Below are positions 6,463 through 11,684 of a DNA stretch of 11,684 nucleotides, in pieces (position 1 is the stretch's first letter; every line of letters starts with the position of its first letter). Location: assembly GCA_002424305.1 (NCBI GenBank), contig DIQZ01000015.1:15099-26782 (forward strand). The letters are read 5' to 3'. Below the pieces are notes generated by a model. It saw nothing but the letters and a program-made list of their open reading frames with translations, was not told the origin of the DNA and did no database searches. This DNA is from Firmicutes bacterium UBA5449. Its GTDB lineage: Bacteria > Bacillota > SHA-98 > UBA4971. A program made the position numbers and the translations under genes.

Positions 6463-8118
6463 ATGACAAAGAAGTCTATGATAAGGGGCGCTGCCATCTT
6501 GGCGGCAGCCGGATTAGTTAATCGCTTCTTGGGGGCTATCTCCAGGATTGTTCTCCCTACCCTAATTGGGGATGAAGGCGTTGGTTTGTATCAGATGGCA
6601 TATCCTGTTTATGGAATTTTCCTTGTGGTTTCTACTGCAGGCATCCCGGTTGCAGTATCTAAGCTTGTTGCAGAACAAGTCGCGCGGAGAAACCGCGCAG
6701 GTGCTCTCAAGATTCTTCAAGTCGCTACGGTTATCCTGATTCTTACAGGAACTCTGTTTTCTTTAGCACTGGCTTTTGGGGCTAAACCTATTGCTACATA
6801 CGTTGCACGTGACCCGAGAGCTGCCTTGGCTATTATTGCTGTGTCGCCTGCGGTGCTTGTTCTTTCAGTGGCTTCAGCATTTCGAGGGTTCTTCCAGGGG
6901 CTGCAGAATATGGTGCCCAGCGCGCTCTCACAGGTGGTAGAGCAAATAATCAGGGTTAGCACTATGATAGGATTGGCATGGGCGTTTCTGCCTCGAGGTG
7001 TGGAATATGCGGCTGCAGGCGCGAATCTGGGTGCAGTGTTGGGAGGGGCTGCAGGCCTATTTTTCATAATCATCGCTTATCTCAGACGCCAACACGAACG
7101 TGGGTCTTGGAGAACGGTATGGTCCATAACAGACAGTGACCGGGCGGCTCAACCTATTGCAGGATCAAAGATCGAGCCCGGGGAGAATTACATGGCGTCC
7201 CGATTAACCCTCGTGCGTAAGATATTTGAGCTTTCTCTTCCGGTGGTTCTGGCAGCAGCGATAATGCCTCTGATGCAGTTTTTGGATATCGGTATTGTGC
7301 CACTGAGACTCAGTCATGCAGGCTTCTTGCCGGATGAGATTACTAAGCTTTTCGGGCGGTTGACAGGAATGGCGCAACCGCTCATGTATTTCCCTACACT
7401 TGTTACTGCGGCTGTTGCTACAAGCTCTGTGCCTGCAATTTCCGAAGCATTGGCAAAGGGAGACAGGACTACCTTAGCGGATCGGGCTCAGGAAGCGATA
7501 AGACTTGGGTTCCTTTTTGCTCTTCCGTCAGGTGTCGGTCTTTTTATTTTTGCAGAGGAATTTTCATTGATGTTGAGGTGGCCTGCAGAAGTGGCGATTC
7601 CTTTGCGGGCTTTGGCGTTTGGAACAGTCTTTCTTGCGCTCCAGCAAATCAGCTCCGGGATTCTTCAAGGGCTTGGGGCTGTTAGGATTCCTGTTCGGAA
7701 TCTTGCGAAAGGTGCATTAGCCAAGCTTATTGTCAGTTTTGCTCTCACCGGAATACCTGCCTTTGGTATACGTGGTGCTGCTTTGGGCACTGTGGCCGCA
7801 TTTGCTGTTGCCGGGCTCTTAAATGTTTTGACTCTTGGTAGGATGCTGGGTTTTGCGCTGGACGCTAAAAACAGCGTACTCAAGCCGGGTCTTGGCGTGC
7901 TGTTAATGGTTCTCGGTTCAAAGGCTGCATATTTCGGGGTATACAAGGCGACAGCCAGTAATACCATTGCATGTCTTGTGGGTATTACTGTTGCAGTGCT
8001 AATCTATGGTACAACGCTCTTATTAGCCGGAGTTGTGGGAAGGCGAGAGCTTGAAGTGTTCCCCGGAGGCAAGAAGGTTGCAAGGCTTCTTGAAAGGGTA
8101 GGATTGCTAAGGAGGTAA
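6463..8118 (+). CDS. yabM: SpoVB/MurJ-family lipid-linked precursor flippase (YabM-like)
   Basis: A 551-residue polytopic membrane protein of the MVIN/MATE-like superfamily that includes SpoVB, YtgP and MurJ, members of which flip lipid-linked cell-wall precursors. The start is ATG 6463, with GGGAG at 6449-6453. The sequence is almost wholly hydrophobic, consistent with about 14 membrane spans. The first hydrophobic stretch near 8-30 is followed by the family box GDEGVGLYQMAYP (36-48). The repeated family motif appears as AFRGFFQGLQNMVPSALSQV (139-158) and SGILQGLGAVRIPVRNL (398-414). A long polar loop, about 207-250, separates the two six- or seven-helix halves. It sits where yabM sits in B. 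subtilis, between spoVT and the mazG gene. Its TAA stop is joined to the ribosome site of mazG, so the two are translated together. The precise substrate (cortex precursor or another lipid-linked polymer) is inference. Confidence 0.88.
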   Translation: MTKKSMIRGAAILAAAGLVNRFLGAISRIVLPTLIGDEGVGLYQMAYPVYGIFLVVSTAGIPVAVSKLVAEQVARRNRAGALKILQVATVILILTGTLFSLALAFGAKPIATYVARDPRAALAIIAVSPAVLVLSVASAFRGFFQGLQNMVPSALSQVVEQIIRVSTMIGLAWAFLPRGVEYAAAGANLGAVLGGAAGLFFIIIAYLRRQHERGSWRTVWSITDSDRAAQPIAGSKIEPGENYMASRLTLVRKIFELSLPVVLAAAIMPLMQFLDIGIVPLRLSHAGFLPDEITKLFGRLTGMAQPLMYFPTLVTAAVATSSVPAISEALAKGDRTTLADRAQEAIRLGFLFALPSGVGLFIFAEEFSLMLRWPAEVAIPLRALAFGTVFLALQQISSGILQGLGAVRIPVRNLAKGALAKLIVSFALTGIPAFGIRGAALGTVAAFAVAGLLNVLTLGRMLGFALDAKNSVLKPGLGVLLMVLGSKAAYFGVYKATASNTIACLVGITVAVLIYGTTLLLAGVVGRRELEVFPGGKKVARLLERVGLLRR

Positions 8119-8123
8119 TAGTT

Positions 8124-8927
8124 GTGGAAACCAAAGAGCGCTACGATTTGTCCCATTTGGTTGAAGTCATGCGCAGACTGAGGGCGGAGGATGGATGTCC
8201 TTGGGATCGTAAACAGACCCATAGGTCTCTTAGGACCTACTTAATTGAGGAAGCTTATGAAGTAATTCAAGCAATCGATGATGATGATGATGATGAGCTT
8301 TGTGAGGAGCTCGGAGACGTGCTCTTGCAAGTGGTGTTTCATTCAGAGATTGCTGACGAGCGAGAGGCATTCGATATCACAGACGTTATTACAGGAATCG
8401 TCGAGAAGCTAATCAGGCGACATCCCCATGTGTTTAGCGACGTTGAGGCTAAGGATAGCAAGACAGTCCTCCGTAACTGGGAGAGAATCAAGCAGAGGGA
8501 GCATGCGGAAGGCGCAAACGGAGAGGAGCAAGTGTCAATTCTCCATAATGTTGCAGGTGCTATGCCTGCGCTGATGAGGGCAGTCAAGGTCCAATCCAAA
8601 GCTTCCAGGGTAGGATTTGATTGGCCTGATGTGAAAGGTGCGTTGTCTAAGGTCAATGAGGAACTGTCCGAGCTCAGAGAGGCCCGCGAGTCAGGAGATA
8701 TTGATGCTGTTGAAGAGGAAGTCGGAGATACGTTGTTCGCCTTAGTTAATGTAGCCAGGTTTTTGAAAGTAGACCCTGAAATTGCCTTGGGAAAGGCTGT
8801 GGATAAATTTATTGCCAGATTTCAGTATATCGAAAATGAGGCGGAACGAACTAACAGGCAGTTAGAAGAGATGACTCTTGAAGACATGGACATGCTCTGG
8901 GAGGAGTCAAAGGAATCTGAAAGTTAA
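8124..8927 (+). CDS. mazG: Nucleoside triphosphate pyrophosphohydrolase MazG
   Basis: MazG cleaves (d)NTPs to monophosphate and pyrophosphate in the cytosol, removing damaged or non-canonical nucleotides. The start is GTG 8124, eight bases after a full GGAGG (8111-8115) that reaches the yabM stop, so translation is coupled. At 267 residues it matches the two-domain E. coli type (263). Domain 1 has GCPWDRKQTH (24-33), the metal-binding EEAYE (42-46) and EELGD (61-65), then RRHPHVF (98-104). Domain 2 has NEELSEL (178-184) and EEEVGD (197-202). B. subtilis YabN, in the same chromosomal position, carries an extra N-terminal tetrapyrrole-methylase domain that is absent here; the intact yabM stop and good ribosome site just upstream argue against truncation. 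A run of six aspartates (52-57) precedes the second metal motif. Confidence 0.95.
   Translation: METKERYDLSHLVEVMRRLRAEDGCPWDRKQTHRSLRTYLIEEAYEVIQAIDDDDDDELCEELGDVLLQVVFHSEIADEREAFDITDVITGIVEKLIRRHPHVFSDVEAKDSKTVLRNWERIKQREHAEGANGEEQVSILHNVAGAMPALMRAVKVQSKASRVGFDWPDVKGALSKVNEELSELREARESGDIDAVEEEVGDTLFALVNVARFLKVDPEIALGKAVDKFIARFQYIENEAERTNRQLEEMTLEDMDMLWEESKESES
8277..8294 (+). repeat. (GAT)6 trinucleotide run inside mazG
   Basis: Six perfect GAT codons in a row encode Asp52-Asp57 of MazG, in the loop between the two metal-binding motifs of the first domain. Length changes by slippage would stay in frame. Confidence 0.9.
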
Positions 8928-9097
8928 TATCAGCGTCGGACAGGACTTATTTGTCAGCAAACACTGAAAATTTACTGCAACCTGCTTAGATCCCAACACT
9001 GTATTCTGAGTCAGTAAGGTCTATTCCGGAAGACATAGTAATAATCATTTAACAGACAAGATCCCCAACAGAATACAGGATTCGGGAGGGAGCAGGA

Positions 9098-9388
9098 ATG
9101 CTGGATGATAGAAAGCGTGTGTCTACACCGTTCCAACACAGACTCGCTATTACTGAGCGTGAATCGGTAGTTGTTGACGGTGTAAACAATGTGGAGAGCT
9201 TTGACGACCAGGAAGTAATCTTGGAAACTACGTCAGGGATGCTGATACTTCATGGTAAGGACTTTCACATTAAGCAACTCAATTTGGACCAGGGGAATCT
9301 GATAATTGAAGGTTATGTCATGGGGCTGGAGTATGCGGAGGAAATGGGGAAGAAAGCCAGAGGCTTTTTGGAGCGCTTATTCAAGTGA
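9098..9388 (+). CDS. yabP: Sporulation protein YabP
   Basis: A 96-residue YabP-family protein required for normal sporulation in Bacillus; its biochemical role is not known. The start is ATG 9098, with GGGAGGG at 9084-9090 seven bases upstream. The family pattern runs through almost the whole chain: HRLAITERESVVVDGVNNVE (14-33), the segment SFDDQEVILETTSGMLILHG (34-53), then FHIKQLNLDQGNLIIEGYV (56-74) and YAEE (79-82). This predicts a small beta-rich fold with a short helical, basic tail. There is no signal peptide or membrane segment. The stop overlaps the start of yabQ by four bases, matching the invariant yabP-yabQ pairing in spore formers. No clear mother-cell (sigma-E) promoter could be read in the 170 bp upstream. 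Confidence 0.93.
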   Translation: MLDDRKRVSTPFQHRLAITERESVVVDGVNNVESFDDQEVILETTSGMLILHGKDFHIKQLNLDQGNLIIEGYVMGLEYAEEMGKKARGFLERLFK

Positions 9389-9861
9389 TAGGAACTGTCC
9401 AGTCTCAGTTAATAGGGCTCGCTGTAACAGTATTGACAGGGGTGATTACTGGGGTCTCTTTTGACTTATACAGGGTAGCCAGATGGGCCTTTCGTCCGGG
9501 CAGAGCCGTAACTGCCATATGTGACGTTGTTTTCTGGCTTTTCGCCGCCACAGTGGTTTTCGCGTTTCTTCTTGCTTATTCCTGGGGAGAAGTAAGGTTT
9601 TATATGTTTGTTGGATTTGCTATGGGTTTTGGTATCTATAGAATGGTTCTTGGGCGTCACGTAGTGGGCGGAGCGGTATCTACTTACAAATACGCTCAGC
9701 ACACACGGAGGAAGATGGTCGTAGGTTATAAGGAGGGAGCTTTAGGATTAAGACGAGCAAGTACCGGATGGCGCAAGAGACTCCGCAAGGTCTCCCTTTA
9801 CATGCAGGCGTTATGGGGAAGGGTCAAAAGGGAATTGTATTTTTGGCGGAAGGGATCTTAG
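9385..9861 (+). CDS. yabQ: Spore cortex biosynthesis protein YabQ
   Basis: YabQ is a membrane protein needed for cortex formation and placed in the forespore outer membrane in Bacillus. The GTG start at 9385 overlaps the yabP TGA in a GTGA junction, so translation is coupled. The 158 residues carry a first hydrophobic segment (9-26) running into the family motif FDLYRVARWAFRP (26-38). A second span (48-67) and a third (71-90) bracket the conserved YSWGEVRFY (65-73). The remaining 65 residues are strongly basic (for example HTRRK 106-110 and WRKRLRK 129-135) and probably cytosolic. It is shorter than the B. subtilis protein (about 211 residues). The family match rests on these motifs plus the strict neighbourhood of yabP and divIC. 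Confidence 0.9.
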   Translation: MIGTVQSQLIGLAVTVLTGVITGVSFDLYRVARWAFRPGRAVTAICDVVFWLFAATVVFAFLLAYSWGEVRFYMFVGFAMGFGIYRMVLGRHVVGGAVSTYKYAQHTRRKMVVGYKEGALGLRRASTGWRKRLRKVSLYMQALWGRVKRELYFWRKGS

Positions 9862-9914
9862 ATATGATGGAGAAGATAGTAGAGTAAATATCTGAGTATT
9901 GAGTTATAGGAGAG

Positions 9915-10289
9915 ATGATCCTGACCAGGAAGACAGGGCAAGGGACTAGCCGGATAATATGGAAACGCGTCCGCCAAGTGTTGGTGGGCTTTTTCATCTT
10001 TGCTGTAGCTTTTCTGTATCTCAGGGGCTATCTTGAATTAGTTCGAGTGAAGTACCAGATATCCGTAGTTAATCAGGAGATTGAGGTATGGGAAGAGAGG
10101 TGCAACGAGTTACGTGAACAGATAGACTATCTGTCCAGCGATGGATATGTCGAGAAGATGGCCAGAGAGAAGTTGGGGCTGGTAAAACCCGGTGAAGTCC
10201 AGTTCATTGTCGCTGATCCCGCTTCTTCTGAACATTCTATCGAAGTAGAAGAAAGACCTGGAAGGGATCCATCAAAGATACGTGATTGA
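9915..10289 (+). CDS. divIC: Septum formation initiator DivIC/FtsB family
   Basis: DivIC is a bitopic divisome protein that works with DivIB and FtsL at the division septum. The 124 residues show a basic cytosolic N-terminus (1-20), one membrane span (21-38), a short extracytoplasmic coiled coil (about 43-75), and the family signature YVEKMAREKLGLVKPGEVQF (78-97), then a polar acidic tail. Length matches B. subtilis DivIC (about 125). The start is uncertain in one respect: AGGAG at 9908-9912 is only two bases from the ATG at 9915, closer than usual, yet an in-frame TGA at 9900-9902 leaves no better standard upstream start. It follows yabQ after 53 bp, as in Bacillus. Confidence 0.92.
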   Translation: MILTRKTGQGTSRIIWKRVRQVLVGFFIFAVAFLYLRGYLELVRVKYQISVVNQEIEVWEERCNELREQIDYLSSDGYVEKMAREKLGLVKPGEVQFIVADPASSEHSIEVEERPGRDPSKIRD

Positions 10290-10335
10290 CTCATGAGTTA
10301 GCAGGGTTCCTATGGATGATACTATTTACTCTTCG

Positions 10336-10365
10336 TTGACAGAGGACATGCCGGCGAAGTATAAT
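10336..10365 (+). promoter_or_regulatory. Perfect-consensus sigma-A promoter for yabR
   Basis: TTGACA (10336-10341) and TATAAT (10360-10365) match the vegetative consensus at all twelve positions with an 18-base spacer. The expected transcript start is near 10372. The promoter lies inside the reading frame that runs upstream of yabR from the ATG at 10312, which argues that this upstream stretch is leader rather than protein. Confidence 0.85.
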
Positions 10366-10375
10366 AAAGTAAAAA

Positions 10376-10395
10376 CCGGGCGAGATATCGTCCGG
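10376..10395 (+). promoter_or_regulatory. Hairpin at the 5' end of the yabR transcript
   Basis: CCGGGCGA (10376-10383) pairs with TCGTCCGG (10388-10395) over 8 bp with one G-U pair and a GATA loop. It lies just after the predicted start of transcription and no T run follows, so it may stabilise the mRNA rather than terminate it. The role is inference. Confidence 0.5.
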
Positions 10396-10406
10396 GATGA
10401 ATTAAT

Positions 10407-10414
10407 GAGGAGGA
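10407..10414 (+). promoter_or_regulatory. Ribosome binding site choosing the yabR start
   Basis: The purine box GAGGAGGA has its GGAGG core at 10409-10413, twelve bases before the ATG at 10426. The longer frame from ATG 10312 has no comparable site. The box supports the shorter protein, although the spacing is slightly long. Confidence 0.7.
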
Positions 10415-10425
10415 ATTTGCCAGTT

Positions 10426-10830
10426 ATGCCGTCACTTGAGGTAGGCAGCATCGTCGAAGGCCGTGTCACTGGGATTACCCACTTCGGAGCCTTCGTCGAA
10501 CTGGCCGGGGGTCAGACAGGGCTGGTCCACATTTCCGAAGTTGCTGACACTTACGTTAGGGATGTAAAGGATTACTTAAAAGAAAATGATGTTATAAGGG
10601 TTAAGATTCTATCTATTCAGGGTGGTAAGATTGGGTTGTCAATCAAGCAGGCTGACCCCAGTTATCGACCAATGCGTGGCCGAAGGCCGAGGCCTGTCGG
10701 TCGTCAGTCATTCGAAGACAAGCTATCTAAGTTTCTCAAAGAGAGCGATGAAAGACTGTCAGATCTTAAGAAGAGTCAAGACTCGAAGCGAGGCGGTCGC
10801 GGCACCCGATATTCTCGGATAGGTGGATGA
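10426..10830 (+). CDS. yabR: S1-domain RNA-binding protein YabR
   Basis: A small cytosolic protein with one S1 RNA-binding domain, of the YabR/general stress protein 13 type. From ATG 10426 it has 134 residues and begins MPSLEVGSIVEGRVTGI, the usual start of the family (128 in B. subtilis). The S1 fold spans about 4-75, with THFGAFVELAGGQTGLVHIS (18-37) as its hallmark and GKIGLSIKQ (67-75) as the last strand. The tail is rich in Arg, Lys and Ser (RGRRPRP 84-90 and KRGGRGTRYSR 121-131), likely disordered and RNA-binding. The frame stays open back to an ATG at 10312, which would add 38 residues without family resemblance; the promoter at 10336-10365 and the ribosome site at 10407-10414 argue against it. 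Genes in this position follow divIC in Bacillus. A strong terminator closes the unit. Confidence 0.85.
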   Translation: MPSLEVGSIVEGRVTGITHFGAFVELAGGQTGLVHISEVADTYVRDVKDYLKENDVIRVKILSIQGGKIGLSIKQADPSYRPMRGRRPRPVGRQSFEDKLSKFLKESDERLSDLKKSQDSKRGGRGTRYSRIGG

Positions 10831-10931
10831 TTTGACTGCCGGACGATTCAGTCGTCGCATTTAGCAGTTGTCAGCGATTGCAAGACTACAGAAAGCATGC
10901 TTTAGCATGTGGATTTGGAAAGAAGAAAGAG

Positions 10932-10962
10932 GCCGGCGCATTATTGCGACCGGCTTTTTTTT
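10932..10962 (+). terminator. Strong intrinsic terminator after yabR
   Basis: GCCGGCGCA (10932-10940) pairs with TGCGACCGGC (10945-10954) over 9 bp with one bulged A and a TTAT loop, followed by eight T (10955-10962). It is the best terminator in the window and separates the divIC-yabR region from DUF501. Confidence 0.92.
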
Positions 10963-10983
10963 GAGGTTGAGATTTGCGAACAG

Positions 10984-10998
10984 CCTGAGAATCTCAGG
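10984..10998 (+). repeat. Perfect short palindrome upstream of DUF501, candidate operator
   Basis: CCTGAGA and TCTCAGG flank a single central A, giving 7-bp perfect arms. It lies between the yabR terminator and the DUF501 start, where a promoter must be present, and its size suits a dimeric repressor site. No known regulator motif was recognised. Confidence 0.35.
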
Positions 10999-11035
10999 GA
11001 AAATAGAAGTGTCGCACATGTGCTACAGGTGAGTC

Positions 11036-11566
11036 ATGAGAGATGAAGAGATTATCCAAGTGCAACTAGGCCGCAGGCCGAGGGGATTTCTAAGAGTGGC
11101 AAGCCGTTGTCCGCTTGGGATGCCGGAGACTATAGTCACCTGTCCTGTTGTGCCTGCAAGACGTGGTCTTGACATGCCTTTCGAGCCTTTTCCCACTGTG
11201 TTTTGGCTTACATGCCCCGGCGCTATTAAAGCAGTATCACAATTGGAGGCCGAAGGTTGGATAAGCAAGTTCGAGTCTCATATGGCGGAGGATCATGAAG
11301 CGCAAAAACAGTATGAAGAGGCAGCTAGGTCGTATGCAGCTTTTAGGCGAACACTTCTTACAGAGGAACAGCTAGAGTGGCTCAACGCTCATCACCCGTC
11401 TTGGTATGAGGTTATTTCTAATTCGGGGATAGGTGGTATTCTCGAGGGTAGTGGGGGCTTGAAATGTCTTCATGCGCATTATGCCGATTATTTGGCAAGG
11501 GGAAATAATCCTATCGGGAGATGGGTCTATCAGTTGCTAGTAGGTGTGTATGGGTATTCCGGGTGA
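11036..11566 (+). CDS. DUF501 domain-containing protein
   Basis: A 176-residue protein of the uncharacterised DUF501 family; no reaction is known. The start is ATG 11036, with AGGTGAG at 11027-11033 as a modest, close ribosome site. The conserved blocks are RCPLGMP (24-30), PFPTVFWLTCP (51-61) followed by a helix with SQLEAEGW (68-75), a charged helical middle (80-125), GIGGI (131-135), and LKCLHAHYADYLARGNNPIG (142-161). Four cysteines (25, 36, 60, 144) and two histidines (146, 148) fall mostly in these blocks and could form a metal or catalytic site; that is inference. No signal peptide or membrane span is seen. Members in Actinomycetota often sit beside ftsB/divIC and eno, and here the gene follows divIC and yabR, so the link to that neighbourhood recurs across phyla. 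It probably has its own promoter because a strong terminator precedes it. Confidence 0.9.
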   Translation: MRDEEIIQVQLGRRPRGFLRVASRCPLGMPETIVTCPVVPARRGLDMPFEPFPTVFWLTCPGAIKAVSQLEAEGWISKFESHMAEDHEAQKQYEEAARSYAAFRRTLLTEEQLEWLNAHHPSWYEVISNSGIGGILEGSGGLKCLHAHYADYLARGNNPIGRWVYQLLVGVYGYSG

Positions 11567-11603
11567 CACTTGATCAATGGTGAAAGTGTCAATGGTGAAA
11601 GTT
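11565..11603 (+). repeat. Tandem 15-bp repeat and overlapping inverted repeat before the tRNA
   Basis: TCAATGGTGAAAGTG (11574-11588) is followed directly by TCAATGGTGAAAGTT (11589-11603), a head-to-tail pair with 14 of 15 bases alike. GACACTT (11565-11571) and AAGTGTC (11584-11590) form a 7-bp inverted repeat across the same stretch, starting at the last bases of the DUF501 stop codon. There is no T run, so it is not a standard terminator. The second repeat ends at the -35 region of the tRNA promoter. Confidence 0.8.
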
Positions 11604-11630
11604 GTTGTGTGATGATTACGGTGTTATAAT
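11602..11630 (+). promoter_or_regulatory. Extended -10 promoter for the tRNA gene
   Basis: A perfect TATAAT (11625-11630) is preceded by TGT (11622-11624), the extended -10 form. A weak -35 (TTGTTG, 11602-11607) lies 17 bases upstream. Transcription would begin near 11637, about 26 bases before the tRNA. Confidence 0.65.
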
Positions 11631-11662
11631 GTAATTGCTAAACATATATATTCTTTTTTTGT

Positions 11663-11684
11663 GCCGGAGTGGCGGAATAGGCAG
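11663..11684 (+). tRNA. tRNA-Leu, 5' end only
   Basis: The last 22 bases read like the start of a bacterial tRNA-Leu: acceptor strand GCCGGAG (11663-11669), TG at positions 8-9, then GCGGAATAGGCAG across the D-arm, as in B. subtilis leucine tRNAs. The anticodon is outside the window, so the isoacceptor is unknown. Confidence 0.75.

Noticed and set aside
9034..9079. CATAGTAA and AATACAGG as sigma-E -10 boxes before yabP.
   Set aside because: Each misses several key bases and neither has a recognisable -35 at the right distance.
10312..10425. An extra 38-residue N-terminal extension of YabR.
   Set aside because: It contains a perfect promoter and lacks a ribosome site at its ATG; the family-like sequence starts at 10426.
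10833..10917. Small inverted repeats after yabR (GACTG with CAGTC near 10833-10852, and GCATGC around 10897) as a regulatory RNA.
   Set aside because: The stems are short and isolated, with no promoter or T run of their own. They lie in the 3' tail before the terminator at 10932.
1..11684. Mobile elements, CRISPR arrays, toxin-antitoxin or defence genes.
   Set aside because: No transposase, integrase, terminal inverted repeats, regularly spaced repeats or defence-type proteins are visible. All long frames on the + strand belong to known chromosomal families.

Overview
The window comes from the chromosome of an endospore-forming bacterium of the Bacillota, most likely a clostridial or allied lineage. 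The evidence is the order mfd - spoVT - yabM (SpoVB/MurJ-like) - mazG - yabP - yabQ - divIC - yabR, which is the conserved mfd-to-yabR neighbourhood of Bacillus and Clostridia. A DUF501 gene and a tRNA-Leu follow. All genes are on the + strand. G+C is moderate by eye. Five of the ten starts visible in the window are GTG or TTG, most with good Shine-Dalgarno sequences. Genus cannot be read from the sequence.

Layout. Positions 1-1750 hold the 3' part of feoB, whose GTPase end lies outside the window, and an overlapping feoA. Positions 1751-1918 hold a near-consensus promoter followed at once by a terminator-like hairpin, then mfd (1919-5491). A 192-bp gap leads to spoVT (5684-6247). The 215-bp gap after it has a clear terminator, extra hairpins that could compete with it, and a candidate promoter. 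It is followed by a flippase-like gene (6463-8118) and a tightly coupled mazG (8124-8927). After 170 bp without a gene, where many relatives carry yabO/rqcP, come the overlapping yabP and yabQ (9098-9861), divIC (9915-10289) and yabR (10426-10830). yabR has its own consensus promoter and ends at the strongest terminator of the window (10932-10962). A separate unit then carries DUF501 (11036-11566), a short repeat cluster, an extended -10 promoter and the first 22 bases of a tRNA-Leu. No stretch longer than 300 bases lacks a gene.

How the genes work together. FeoB and FeoA form a ferrous-iron (or related divalent metal) importer. Mfd clears stalled RNA polymerase from damaged DNA, and MazG hydrolyses non-canonical nucleotides, so both serve genome integrity. 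SpoVT is a forespore transcription factor. YabP and YabQ are needed for sporulation and cortex formation. The SpoVB-like protein is probably a lipid-linked cell-wall precursor flippase, and DivIC is a divisome protein. YabR is a small S1 RNA-binding protein. The theme is sporulation, cell envelope and housekeeping.

No mobile element, CRISPR array, phage gene or defence system was seen. The genes are ordinary and recognisable. The points worth a second look are regulatory: a possible attenuator in the mfd leader, a possible switch in the spoVT-yabM gap, a consensus promoter that decides the yabR start, and small repeats around DUF501 and the tRNA. Others are the variant FeoB core, the missing yabO/rqcP and the single-domain MazG.
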